Below, piece by piece: positions 18,290 through 26,955 of a stretch of 64,000 bases of DNA. The position numbers were made by a program, and so were the translations under genes. Location: positions 203,886 through 267,885 of the forward strand of contig CAWCIL010000001.1 in assembly GCA_963795485.1 (NCBI GenBank), read 5' to 3'. Positions within the stretch are counted from its first letter, which is position 1; each line of letters begins with the position of its first letter. The stretch comes from AP-15 sp963795485 (lineage in GTDB: Bacteria > Pseudomonadota > Alphaproteobacteria > ATCC43930 > CGMCC-115725). The notes beneath the pieces are model-generated. The model did not search any database. It worked only from the letters and a program-made list of their open reading frames with translations, and was not told where the DNA came from.

Positions 18290-18311
18290 GGCGGTTCCCC
18301 GAGGAGCCGCC
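18290..18311 (-). terminator. intrinsic terminator hairpin between convergent genes
   Basis: Perfect nine-pair stem GGCGGTTCC/GGAGCCGCC with one G-T pair and a four-base loop. Read leftwards it is followed by CAATTTTCTT, a short T-rich run, so it suits the leftward PEP-CTERM gene; it may also stop the rightward sulfotransferase transcript. Confidence 0.6.
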
Positions 18312-18336
18312 GTAGCTGCAGAAGTGTCGGATTTCT

Positions 18337-18921
18337 TTACAGCGCCTTCGAGGGCGTTTTGCGCCGCCGCCGCGCGAGTGAGAGCGCTCCGAGCCCGGCG
18401 CCGAGGAGCGCGAGCGATCCCGGCTCGGGAACCGGCACCTGAGTGCCGCCGGTTCCGGTGACGATGTTTGCCAGCGTGCCCGGAAAGGTCCCGGAATGCA
18501 CGTCGAACACGGTCTCCGACAATCCGTCGGGGTCGAGCCCCTCCCAGCCGACAAAGCTGCCGGCGACATTGCCGCCGTCCTGCGTGTTATCCGGGCTGAA
18601 TTTCGCGGAGATCGGGCCGCCGTTCAATGTCGCGGCAAAGTCGGCGTCGAAATTGCCGACAAATGCGCAGAACCCGGTTCCTTGCGGCGTGCAATTGTTG
18701 CCCGACGGGTCGTTGGTGGTAGAGGCGGGAGGGATGGAAGGGATGCCCTGAAATGGATCGCCTTCACCCGCCTTGGGCGCCATGGCGTTGAAGAGGAATT
18801 TGAGGGCCGACTCGACGTCCTCGCCACCACACTCCTTCTCGCGCGATCCGGGACAAAGCCCCACTTCCTGCCAAAATCGGGAGACACTGATGTCCGACGA
18901 ATGCAGCCATACCGAAGCCAT
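18337..18921 (-). CDS. PEP-CTERM sorting domain protein, N-terminus probably lost
   Basis: The C-terminus VPEPGSLALLGAGLGALSLA followed by an arginine cluster is a textbook PEP-CTERM signal: Val-Pro-Glu-Pro, a transmembrane helix and a basic tail, recognised by exosortase for export and anchoring with exopolysaccharide. The middle is Gly/Thr/Asn-rich, as in exported family members. Such proteins need an N-terminal signal peptide; none is present in this frame, and the 5' end overlaps the divergent zinc finger gene at 18890, so the true start may lie downstream or the 5' part is deleted. No exosortase is in the window. Confidence 0.6.
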   Translation of the reverse strand: MASVWLHSSDISVSRFWQEVGLCPGSREKECGGEDVESALKFLFNAMAPKAGEGDPFQGIPSIPPASTTNDPSGNNCTPQGTGFCAFVGNFDADFAATLNGGPISAKFSPDNTQDGGNVAGSFVGWEGLDPDGLSETVFDVHSGTFPGTLANIVTGTGGTQVPVPEPGSLALLGAGLGALSLARRRRKTPSKAL

Positions 18922-19197
18922 TCACGATGTGACGCCGAGCGCACTCGGCTGCGAGGAGTGGCTGAGATCGGTTCGGAATGGCTCCATCTGCGGCTATGTC
19001 GGACTTGTGGCCACGTCGGCTGTTGCGACGACTCGCCGAACCGTCACGCCACGAAGCACTTTCACCAGACGCGCCATCCGATTATCGAAGGCTACGACCC
19101 ACCCGAAGGCTGGGGCTGGTGTTACGTTCACGAGGTGATGCTCGATCTCAGCGATCGCGCCACGCCACAGAACGGTCCGATCCCGCGCTACTATTGA
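18890..19197 (+). pseudogene. UBP-type zinc finger protein, frameshifted
   Basis: A GGGAG site precedes ATG 18890. The reading begins MSDECSHTEAIHDVTPSALGC, then after a one-base deletion at 18961-18968 continues in another frame with GSEWLHLRLCRTCGHVGCC, HATKHFHQTRHPIIEGYDP and WGWCYVHEVM. Together this is the whole approx. 100-residue bacterial UBP zinc finger protein with its Cys/His zinc ligands. In eukaryotes the domain binds the ubiquitin C-terminus; the bacterial role is unknown. As read it is split. Confidence 0.75.
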
Positions 19198-19306
19198 ATT
19201 GAACCGAAAACCGGCGCACCGGCCGGATCTGCGGCTGCCCTGCGGACCTGCGCCGCCTGGAAGCACGCGGCAGGGCGACGAGGCCAGCCGAAACCAGGGT
19301 CATGGC

Positions 19307-19993
19307 TCACGAAATCGGCCGCTCGCGCGTGAGCAAGGCAGCGAGGTCATACTCAAGCAAGTCTCCGATCCGCTCCACGGTCAGGTCCGCCGCCGGATAA
19401 GAGGCGGCATCAGCGGCGTGGGCATACTGGCCTTGTCGCGGTAACACGGTCGTCACCCGGTCGCCCCAGACCTTCTTGACCGCAGTCAGAATTCTCGGCT
19501 TGTCGTCGACCAGAACGTAATGTGCGGCCGGGTAGCGCTGCGCGACGTCGTCGAGTTCCTCTTCCTTGTGGATGTAGATCAGCACGTGGCCGTCAACGGC
19601 CTCGAAGATCCCGGACCGCTCCACCTTGCGCGGCTGAAAGACGACATCGCCATCGGAGAGGATCACCGTCGGACCGCAGTCCCGGAACCGTTCCAGCACG
19701 TCGAGCGACCCGGGGTAGAGGCGATTGGCGAATGGATAGTCCACCAGATAAGAGGACATCGTTAGCAGGTGGATATCCTTTGGGTGCTCAACCCGATAGC
19801 GTTGCAGCGCCCCCAGATAATCCCGGTAGCCGAGTTCGGTGAAGAGATCTTCGAGGATCGTCCAGTAGCGGTCGCGGCAGTTGGCGCCAAACTCACGTTC
19901 GAGATGGCGCTTGAGGTCGCTTTGAATACGGTCGTTGTCGAGCAGGGTGTTGTCAACATCGACGAGAAAAACTGTCGGGCTAATCGTAGTCAT
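19307..19993 (-). CDS. HAD-family hydrolase
   Basis: 228 residues. All four haloacid dehalogenase motifs are present: VDVDNTLLDN (I, nucleophile Asp 12), VILSDGD (II), a Lys in QPRKVERSGIF (III) and VDDKPR (IV). A helical cap lies between motifs I and II. The protein is typical of small-molecule phosphatases. It is flanked by a gap of about 600 bases on its 5' side, so it is likely a single-gene unit. Substrate unknown; the start follows no strong ribosome site. Confidence 0.85.
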   Translation of the reverse strand: MTTISPTVFLVDVDNTLLDNDRIQSDLKRHLEREFGANCRDRYWTILEDLFTELGYRDYLGALQRYRVEHPKDIHLLTMSSYLVDYPFANRLYPGSLDVLERFRDCGPTVILSDGDVVFQPRKVERSGIFEAVDGHVLIYIHKEEELDDVAQRYPAAHYVLVDDKPRILTAVKKVWGDRVTTVLPRQGQYAHAADAASYPAADLTVERIGDLLEYDLAALLTRERPIS

Positions 19994-20590
19994 TAGAGGG
20001 CCACAGATTTGGGTTTCCGGGACTGCGCTCGTTCGGTGCGGACCTGCATTGGGCAGCTTGTCGCGCGGCCACCCTCACGCGCTCAGTTGTCGGTGCCGTG
20101 TTGGCATTACACATTGCATCATCGCTCTGTTCAAGGCTCCAGAAGGCGGTGTCCACAGTTTTTGATGGGCGAGCCTCAGCGCCCCACACGAGCTCCCCCT
20201 CGCTGTTGCCGCGCCTCGCGATTGGCGTGTAGAGCTGGACGCCTCACTCTCACCGCCTGTGCGCTGGCGCAGATTTAGCAGCTCGGCCTTGCCGATAATG
20301 CTCGCTGAGCTTGCGACCGGGGACTAAGTCGCGGCAATGCTGAAGGGGAGAACCAGCGAGGTCATCGCGCGAACCAGCGCGACGCGTCGTCGAACTGGTC
20401 GGAAAGCGCCTGCCGCGGCCGGCGGTGTGCCTCATACAACGTCGTCACTTCGGGCGACATCGCCGGTCCCCGGGTCACCCGTGACCAGCTGGGGTTCTTT
20501 GAAATCGGCGACCCAATAGCTCGCCCGGGTCCCGGACGGCGCAGTCGGTTGACTACACTTTTCCTTTGGAAATCATCCCGTGCGGCGCCG
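19994..20590. other. intergenic region with no gene recognised
   Basis: Nearly 600 bases between the HAD gene start and the SDR gene end. Open frames of 60-118 codons exist on both strands but none shows a family motif, ribosome site and codon pattern together. The leftward stretch around 20362-20530 (TLYEAHRRPRQALSDQFDDA) reads somewhat like protein and may be a gene remnant. The HAD promoter should lie at the left end. Confidence 0.4.
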
Positions 20591-21409
20591 TCACGTGCCG
20601 GGAGCGCGTGCCGGGCCAACGAGGCTCGCCCCGCCGTGGACGACCAGCGTCTGCCCGGTGATATACCGCGCGTGCGCCGACAGCAGAAACCGGACGGCGT
20701 GACCGATGTCCCAACCAAGCCCCTCGAGACCTAGCACTGATGCCTTCCGGCGCGCCTCGCGGCCGGCCGGGGTCATCTGCCCGGTATACATGCGCGGAGT
20801 GTAGATCGGCCCCGGCGCCACGCAATTGACGCGAATCTTCTGCGGCCCGTGATCGACCGCCATCGCCCGGGTCAACGCGATGACCGCGCCCTTCGAGGTC
20901 GAATACGCGGTCAAGCCCCGCGGCCGCAGCGCCGAGATCGACGACACGTTGACGATGGCACCCCCGCCTGCAGTCTCGACCATCGCGGGGATGGCATAGC
21001 GTGAGACCAAGAACATGCTGTCGACATTGACCTGCATGATTCGGCGCCATAGATCGACCGGCGTGTTAACCACGCTGCCGCGGCCGCCGATGCCGACGTT
21101 GTTGTCGAGGAAATCGAGCCGGCCAAACTCTCGCACCGCGGCCTCGACCAGCGCCTTGCACTGGCTCTCCTCGGCAACATCGGCGACGAACGATGCAGCG
21201 GTGCCGCCCTCGGCGGCGATCATCGACACGGTCTGTTCGGCGGCCTCGCGCAGGATATCGACGACCATCACCTTGGCGCCCGCTCGGGCCAACAGCAGCG
21301 CCGCCGCCCTGCCGTTGCCGATGCCGGCATCGGGGGCGCCCCCGCCGGTAACGATTGCCACCTTGCCGGCGAGGCCGGAATCGTCCTCCAGCCGCACACC
21401 GTCGCTCAT
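20591..21409 (-). CDS. SDR-family NAD(P)-dependent oxidoreductase
   Basis: 272 residues with intact classical SDR motifs: TGGGAPDAGIGNGRA (cofactor loop, slightly longer than usual), DNNVGIGG in place of NNAG, VNVSSISALR (catalytic Ser), AYSTSKGAV (Tyr and Lys of YxxxK) and VNCVAPGPIYTPR. The end reads ITGQTLVVHGG, the usual C-terminal strand. A GGGAGGAGA site lies upstream of the ATG. It contrasts with the SDR at 6582, whose catalytic Tyr is replaced. Probably part of the catabolic set. Confidence 0.88.
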   Translation of the reverse strand: MSDGVRLEDDSGLAGKVAIVTGGGAPDAGIGNGRAAALLLARAGAKVMVVDILREAAEQTVSMIAAEGGTAASFVADVAEESQCKALVEAAVREFGRLDFLDNNVGIGGRGSVVNTPVDLWRRIMQVNVDSMFLVSRYAIPAMVETAGGGAIVNVSSISALRPRGLTAYSTSKGAVIALTRAMAVDHGPQKIRVNCVAPGPIYTPRMYTGQMTPAGREARRKASVLGLEGLGWDIGHAVRFLLSAHARYITGQTLVVHGGASLVGPARAPGT

Positions 21410-21641
21410 GGCCGTGTCTCCTCCCCGAGTGTCTAGGATATCGGCGTTGCATATTCTATGCGACGGCCGCGCCCGATGCGCCCGCGCCGATGATCAGCCC
21501 ATCCACGGGATCGTTCATGCCGGTCTTTCGCCGATTGGCGCAATCTACCTACCTCCGATCGACTGTTGAGACGCGATGCGCCGTGAGTTCGATCGTGATG
21601 GCAGTGGTGGCTTAGCGGCGCAACTCATCCCGCCCTAATGG

Positions 21642-22154
21642 CTATTTGACCAATAGCTTCAGAATCGCGTCGAAATATTCGTCCGCCAATGCCCGCAATT
21701 CGTCATCGGTGCGGTCCTGCACCGGATGGGGGATGAACACCAGGGCCGGGTCAGTGCCAAGCGCCTTGGCTTGCGCCTCCGCACCCTGAATAAACTCCGT
21801 CGTCGCCACGCCTACAGTCGGAATACCACGCGCCTCGAGGTCCGCCATGTCATGCGTACAGCACGATATGCAGGACCCTCAGTCGCTCAGCCCTTCGACG
21901 ACGAGGTTGACTTCGGTGGCGATCTGCTGCCGCAGGGCCAGCGGTGCGACCCGCGTGTTGGTCGGCTTGGCATAGTGCTTGAACGCGATTCCGCGCTCGC
22001 CTAACCGTTCGCCCAGCCGCTTCAGGAACACGTCGCCGCGCGCCTTGGCGATGTCGAGAATGCCGACGGTCAGCCCGTCGAGCTTATCGGGCCGCGGCAA
22101 CCGCGGTCTGATGGTCGGAGATTGCTCCGACGTGGGATCGAGTAGGACAGTCAA
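21642..22154 (-). CDS. UGSC-family selenoprotein (TGA read as selenocysteine)
   Basis: 170 residues if the TGA at 21881-21879 is read as Sec (residue 92). The frame is open on both sides of it: upstream VLLDPTSEQSP to VVEGLSD, then U-G-S-C-ISCCTHDMADLEARGIP to the stop at 21642. The Sec-Gly-Ser-Cys motif in this setting is what defines the UGSC (seleno)protein family, predicted as thiol-based redox proteins; Cys versions read CGSC. The start is taken as the TTG at 22154, eight bases after GGAGG and overlapping the upstream stop as TTGA. The upstream gene is a CPTC thioredoxin-like protein, a likely redox partner. Function unknown. Confidence 0.85.
21839..21877 (-). promoter_or_regulatory. candidate bacterial SECIS element
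   Basis: Directly after the selenocysteine TGA the transcript can fold GGUCC (21877-21873) with GGACC (21843-21839), enclosing an inner UGC/GCA pairing with an eight-base loop. Size and distance fit bacterial SECIS elements, which sit within about 40 bases of the UGA and bind SelB. The pairing was found by eye and not scored. Confidence 0.45.
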
Positions 22155-23590
22155 TTCCGCACCTCCTTGGTTATCGGGATGCTGCCGCGGGGACCGCTCG
22201 ACGACCACCCGCCGATAATCCCGGAAAACATCCCGGCCCCACCGCCGGCGCGCACGATCATGAGCCCGCCGGGGCGAAACTTGTTGATGCTCCTGCCCGC
22301 GAGCGAGGCCGGCCCGCCTTCGGCAATGCCCTTGGCACCAGCGACCAACTCCTCGCCGGGGATTTCGCACAGCTTGTAGAGCTCTTCGTAGACCCGTGCC
22401 TTCGACCAGCCGGCGTTGCGAAACGTGCGCTCATGTTCGGGGCAGATTACCAGCAGCGCGTCGCAGCAGGGCGCCAACTTAACATTATGGATTGCCTTCA
22501 ACGACTCGGCGAAGCTACGCGCCAGGCTTTCCGGCTCGCGCGATTTCTGGTCGACCATGCCCTGCAGACCAAAGCCCGCAAAGACCGTGACCGCCGACTG
22601 CCCGGGCTTGATCCCGCGTTCAACCGAGAGCGGTTCCCAGCACGAGCCTTCCTCATCCTCCGCGAAGCAGTAGGTGTACTTGCCGGGATTGCCCAGTGTC
22701 GCGCGGTCGACCTCCTGCGGCCGACCGCCGCCGATATTGCGGATCACCAGCTGTAAGGCGCGGCCGATCGCGCCATTGGCCCGGTTGCCCTGGCCGAGCA
22801 CGTTGCCTTTGGCATTCATGCCGATGCGCCGCCGGATCGGCCCGTTCACGACCACGACCGGACCGACGAACATCGTTGTCGCCAGCACGCCATGCATCGC
22901 AAAGCCTTCGTCGAGCACGGCCTCGACCGAAGCGAGCACGACCGGCAGGTATTCCGGCTTGCACCCGGCCATCACGGCATTCACCGCAATCTTTTCAATC
23001 GTCGCCGGTTGCAAGGCCGGCGGAATCAGCCCAATCACCTGCTGCGGGTCACGCGCGGTGCCGTCGAGCATGCGCAGCACCCGCTCCTCGGTCGGCGGCA
23101 CCAACGGCAGCCCGTCCGACCAGCCGCGCTCGTACATCGCCTCCTGCTCGTCCTCGTCTTCGCCGATGGCGATGCGGCGCGATTTGAGCCCGGTTTCGTT
23201 GAACCGGATTTTCAGCCGCTCGAACACCCCTGGTTCGATGTTTTTGGCGCCGCAGCCCGGCCTGGAATCCGGCAGGTCCAAGCCCAGACCGGCGACACCC
23301 GCGACCCGTTCCCACTCGCCGCGGTCCCAGCCAAAGGTGCGGTCGATCTCGCGCCCCTGCTCGATGCGAATCAGCGTCGGCACGATTTCGATCTTCAAGC
23401 GATGCGAAATATCGAGACCGGTGTCGTCGATGCGGCTGGGAACGGTTTCGGGAAATCTCGGATCGTCCTGGGTGTAGACCTGCAGGCCGACACGCTGCGC
23501 CAGATCTCCTAGAACCGGCATTATCAATTCACAGGTCGGGCAGTCACGCTTGACCACCGCAATCAGACCATCATGCGGTGTACTACTCAT
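22151..23590 (-). CDS. thioredoxin-fold protein with large C-terminal domain, partner of UGSC protein
   Basis: 479 residues. The N-terminus (GLIAVVKRDCPTCELIMPVL) has a thioredoxin-like CPTC redox motif at Cys 17-Cys 20 and the cis-Pro-type VPTLIRIEQG near residue 72. From about 150 a conserved domain follows (GWSDGLPLVPPTEERV, AVMAGCKPEYLPVVLA, GPVVVVNGP, KLAPCCDALLVICPEH) typical of an uncharacterised family that accompanies UGSC proteins. The stop overlaps the TTG start of the UGSC gene by four bases, so the two are translationally coupled. Likely a thiol-disulfide or selenothiol exchange pair; the reaction is unknown. Confidence 0.78.
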   Translation of the reverse strand: MSSTPHDGLIAVVKRDCPTCELIMPVLGDLAQRVGLQVYTQDDPRFPETVPSRIDDTGLDISHRLKIEIVPTLIRIEQGREIDRTFGWDRGEWERVAGVAGLGLDLPDSRPGCGAKNIEPGVFERLKIRFNETGLKSRRIAIGEDEDEQEAMYERGWSDGLPLVPPTEERVLRMLDGTARDPQQVIGLIPPALQPATIEKIAVNAVMAGCKPEYLPVVLASVEAVLDEGFAMHGVLATTMFVGPVVVVNGPIRRRIGMNAKGNVLGQGNRANGAIGRALQLVIRNIGGGRPQEVDRATLGNPGKYTYCFAEDEEGSCWEPLSVERGIKPGQSAVTVFAGFGLQGMVDQKSREPESLARSFAESLKAIHNVKLAPCCDALLVICPEHERTFRNAGWSKARVYEELYKLCEIPGEELVAGAKGIAEGGPASLAGRSINKFRPGGLMIVRAGGGAGMFSGIIGGWSSSGPRGSIPITKEVRN

Positions 23591-23662
23591 GCCGCGCCCC
23601 CGCGTTGCTCAATCGAGAATGAACCCAAGACCAACGGTCGGCAAGTCTCGCCTGCGCATAGC

Positions 23663-24096
23663 CTACGGGGCCAGCCGGCAGGCCGGGTACCGGTGGCGCT
23701 CGCCGCCGCGTTGTTCCTGCCGACTGTCGGCCAGATCGCGGAGCGTCACCCGCGGCTCAAACTGATCGTCAACATGGCCGTGCCGCCGGGGAACGGCGGT
23801 TAACCCAACTATCGCTCCCAGCCCGAGCCGCTGGCGCTCGCCAAACACGCCAATATCGCGGTCAAGGCGACCGGTCAGCCCGGCTATGCCGAAGACGCGT
23901 ATCCGTTCCGCGGCTTTTAGGAGCACCTGTATTGCTACATCGACGCGTTCGGTGCGGGACGTTCTGGGGCACCGACATCGCACGAATGCCCTGTTTCCGG
24001 CCGCAATGCGTGACGGTGTTCACCGAGGCCCGGGATCTCGAGCTGGTTATGGGCGAAGCCCTGAGCATCTGGATGGGCTGGCGCCTTCCCGGCTGA
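23663..24096 (+). pseudogene. amidohydrolase (metal-dependent hydrolase) remnant
   Basis: Reads VGQIAERHPRLKLIVNM, then stop TAA at 23801, NIAVKATGQPGYAEDAYPF, then stop TAG at 23918, YCYIDAFGAG, and after a frame change FWGTDIARMPC...CVTVFTEARDLE ending IWMGWRLPG at 24096. This is the C-terminal half of an amidohydrolase_2 protein (the TIM-barrel strand with FGxxRxxWGTD). Two nonsense codons, a frameshift and no N-terminus show it is dead. Confidence 0.72.
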
Positions 24097-24138
24097 GCGC
24101 GGCTATCGGCAGGGGACGCCAAGAATGGGGACGCAAAG

Positions 24139-24834
24139 ATGAAGCCTTATGTAATCTGCCACATGAACGCGAGCGTCGACGGCCGCATTCTCGGCAGTCG
24201 GTGGCGGCCCGCCGAGAACCGCATGGCGGGGTTGTTCGAGCGCTTGCACGAGCAGCTCGGCGGCGGCTCCTGGCTGATCGGCCGGGTGACCGGCAGCGAA
24301 TACGCCAAATCCGAGGCCTACCCCCTTCAGACCGGCCAGACCTACCCGCGGGAAGATTGGTTCGGCCGGCGCGATGCCCCCGCCTACGGGATCGCGCTCG
24401 ATGCGCAGGGCAAGATCGCCTGGGGTCGGTCCGAGATCGGCGGCGACCCGATCGTCGCGGTGCTGACCGAGCGGGTCTCCGGCGCGCATTTGTCGGGCCT
24501 CCGCCAGGATGGCGTCTCCTACATCTTTGCCGGCGAGCAGGAGCTCGATCTGGGATTGGCGCTCGAGATCCTGAACCGCGAGCTGGGGATCGAACGCCTG
24601 CTGCTCGAAGGCGGCGGCGGCTCGAACGGGGCCTTTCTACGGGCCGGCCTGATCGACGAGATCAGCGTTGCGATCTGCCCCGCCGTCGATGGGGCGAAGG
24701 GCGCGCCGAGCATCTTCGACTCCAGCGACAATGATACCGGCGTCGCAGCGCCGATCCGCTCGATGACCTTGGCGAGCTGCGAGGTCTTGGAGGGCGGCGC
24801 GGTTTGGCTGCGCTATCGGCTCCAAAACCGGTGA
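24139..24834 (+). CDS. dihydrofolate reductase/RibD C-terminal domain family protein
   Basis: 231 residues starting MKPYVICHMNASVDGRI, the typical first strand and Ser-x-Asp-Gly turn of the RibD C-terminal reductase domain. LLLEGGGGSNGAFLRAGLIDE (about 154-173) and ISVAICPAVDG are the conserved NADPH-binding Gly-Gly stretch and the following strand. Stand-alone proteins of this family are putative NADPH-dependent reductases and are not necessarily in riboflavin synthesis; no other rib gene is nearby. Single gene. Confidence 0.85.
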   Translation: MKPYVICHMNASVDGRILGSRWRPAENRMAGLFERLHEQLGGGSWLIGRVTGSEYAKSEAYPLQTGQTYPREDWFGRRDAPAYGIALDAQGKIAWGRSEIGGDPIVAVLTERVSGAHLSGLRQDGVSYIFAGEQELDLGLALEILNRELGIERLLLEGGGGSNGAFLRAGLIDEISVAICPAVDGAKGAPSIFDSSDNDTGVAAPIRSMTLASCEVLEGGAVWLRYRLQNR

Positions 24835-25008
24835 TGCGCAATGTGGACGCCGGCCGTCGCCGGCCCCCGCAGCGGTGCTCCCGCAAAGGATCCCGAGTAT
24901 CTGGTCCGGTTTGGGGCATTGCCCGGCGTCGCCGTTGTCCGAACCCGAGCGGCCCGTTCGTCAGGGATCGCATCGAGGCTAAGACACTGCTGTGGGCGGC
25001 CGCCCCGT

Positions 25009-25959
25009 TCAGAGCTTGAGCAGGCGGCGAGCGTTGCCGTTCAGCAGTTTCTCTGTGTCTTCGGGGCCGAGCGGCAGCGTCTTCAGCCAATCGGTGCCGG
25101 GCGGGTTTTCGGCGAACGGGTAATCGACCGAGAACAGGATGCGGTCGATGCCCATTTCCATCATGCTGCAAAGGAGTGCCGTATCCGAAAAGAAGCCGCT
25201 CGTCGTGATCCAGAAATGCTCGCAAAAGATGTCGCGGAAGGTCTGCTCCTTCATCGTCGCGCGCAGCCCATGGCTAATTCGCCACAGTAGAAACGGCAAT
25301 CCCTCGCCCATGTGCCCGAGGATGATCTTGAGGCCGGGATGGGCATCGAACACGCCGCTCAAGACGAAGCGCAGGCCCTGGGTCGCGGTCTCGACCGTAA
25401 AGCCCCAGGCGGCACGCAAGATTCCGGGATGCGCCTGCGCGTAATCCTTGTAATAGGCCTCGATGACCGCCGGATGCGGCAGCGCGGGATGGATATAGAT
25501 TGGCACGTCGAGCTTGGCGGCGCGTTCCCAGATCGGCCAGAACCGCTTATCGTCGTGAAAAACGCCCCCGGTCATGCCGTTGACCATGGCACCCTTGAAG
25601 CCGAGCTTGGTGACGGCGCGCTCCAGCTCGTCGGCCGCGGCGCGCGGATTGGCGGTCGGCAACACGGCGAAGGCGGAAAAACGATCTGGGGTGCGCTGAA
25701 CCGCCTCGTGGAGCCGGTCGTTGGTGCGGCGCGCCAAGGGCGGCCCGGCTTCGGCGTCGACCGCCTGCAGTCCGGGGATCGAATGCGACAGGACCTGCAG
25801 ATCGATGCCGGCCTCGTCCATCTCGCGGATGCGCAGCGCGCCCAGATCGTCGAGCCGTTCGACGATATCGCGACCGGCACCGGGACCGCCGCCGAGCTGC
25901 TTGACCTCGGGGTCCAGGTAATGCTCTTCGAGCGCGATGATGTAGGGCTTCTTTGCCAT
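25009..25959 (-). CDS. amidohydrolase family protein, hydroxybenzoate decarboxylase-like
   Basis: 316 residues. EEHYLDPE near the N-terminus, IYIHPALPHP in the middle, LGHMGEGLPFLLWR and LFSVDYPFAENP near the C-terminus are the metal-ligand regions (Glu/His, His, His, Asp) of the amidohydrolase subfamily with gamma-resorcylate and 2,3-dihydroxybenzoate decarboxylases and ACMSD. Such enzymes carry out non-oxidative decarboxylation of aromatic acids, which fits the catabolic setting. GGAGG precedes the ATG. Its intactness contrasts with the amidohydrolase remnant 1 kb upstream. Substrate not assigned. Confidence 0.86.
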   Translation of the reverse strand: MAKKPYIIALEEHYLDPEVKQLGGGPGAGRDIVERLDDLGALRIREMDEAGIDLQVLSHSIPGLQAVDAEAGPPLARRTNDRLHEAVQRTPDRFSAFAVLPTANPRAAADELERAVTKLGFKGAMVNGMTGGVFHDDKRFWPIWERAAKLDVPIYIHPALPHPAVIEAYYKDYAQAHPGILRAAWGFTVETATQGLRFVLSGVFDAHPGLKIILGHMGEGLPFLLWRISHGLRATMKEQTFRDIFCEHFWITTSGFFSDTALLCSMMEMGIDRILFSVDYPFAENPPGTDWLKTLPLGPEDTEKLLNGNARRLLKL

Positions 25960-26311
25960 TTCTGTCCTCCCTCCTATGCCTGGCGCGCGCGGCGTGGGTC
26001 GCCAAGGTCGCGCGAAGATAAACCATCCGGCCCGACGACGCGCTCGATTTGTGACGCGCCCTGGCTGGGTCGGACGGCGCGGCCGCCCGCCCCCATCGTT
26101 GAAGCCACCGACCGTGCGGCAGATTGGGGCGCCCGGCCAAAAACGCGTTGGGCGGTGCTATTTGTGCCGGCGACCCCTACTGACATAGCCATTCGCATAA
26201 TGCTGCATGACAACCTTGCGCCGTATGCAGCGGTTCGTGAATGGCGCACAATCGAGAAAATACGAAGCCGTCCTAGACGCTTTGAGCGAACCTCACGGGT
26301 AGGAGACCGTC
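25960..26311. other. intergenic region with no gene seen
   Basis: About 350 bases between the divergent starts of the decarboxylase-like gene and the DUF1326 gene. It should contain both promoters and ribosome sites (GGAGG at the left edge, AGGAG at the right). No coding potential or clear operator was found. Confidence 0.5.
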
Positions 26312-26935
26312 ATGCCGGAACCGAAATGGTCGCTTCGTGGCGAGTATATGGAGAGCTGCAACTGCGATTATCTCTGCCCCTGCATCTATACGAACCCGCA
26401 GGAGGCGGCGACGCACGACCACTGCACCGCAGTGATGGTGTTCCGCATCGACGAAGGCCATTTCGGCGAGACCAAACTGGATGGGCTTAAATTCGCGTTG
26501 GTGATCCGCTCGGGCCGGGTGATGGCTGACGGCAACTGGATTTTTGCGGGCGTGGTCGAGGATAGCGCCAACGACCCCCAGCGCGCCGCGCTTGCCGCCA
26601 TCCTCGGAGGCGAAGCCGGCGGTATGCCGGCGCTCATCCGCCAGAACCTCGTCGGCGACTTCCGTGGGGTTGAGTTCAAACCGATCGAGGTTCAAATCGA
26701 GGGGCTCAAGCGCTCGGCCGCGATCCCCGGTATCTTGGCGTTCGAGATCGACGGCGTCGCCTCCCGCAACCGCAGCGGCGACCCGCTCTATATCGACAAT
26801 ACGGCGCATCCGGCCAACCGCCGCTTGGCGCTCGCCCGGTCGAAGGAAATGCATGTCAAGGGTTTCGGCCTTGATCTGAGCCTGATCGGCAAAGGCAATA
26901 ACGGGCACTACGCGCCGTTCACCTGGACCGCCTAG
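26312..26935 (+). CDS. DUF1326 domain-containing protein
   Basis: 207 residues. The opening WSLRGEYMESCNCDYLCPC is the signature of DUF1326: Gly-Glu-Tyr then a Cys-rich stretch (Cys-Asn-Cys-x-x-x-Cys-Pro-Cys) that could bind a metal. Then DEGHFGETKLDGLKFAL follows as in the family. Function unknown. A frameshifted paralogue lies convergently at 27186-27834. AGGAG is seven bases from the ATG. Confidence 0.86.
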   Translation: MPEPKWSLRGEYMESCNCDYLCPCIYTNPQEAATHDHCTAVMVFRIDEGHFGETKLDGLKFALVIRSGRVMADGNWIFAGVVEDSANDPQRAALAAILGGEAGGMPALIRQNLVGDFRGVEFKPIEVQIEGLKRSAAIPGILAFEIDGVASRNRSGDPLYIDNTAHPANRRLALARSKEMHVKGFGLDLSLIGKGNNGHYAPFTWTA

Positions 26936-26955
26936 ACGACCAGCCCCCGGATGGC

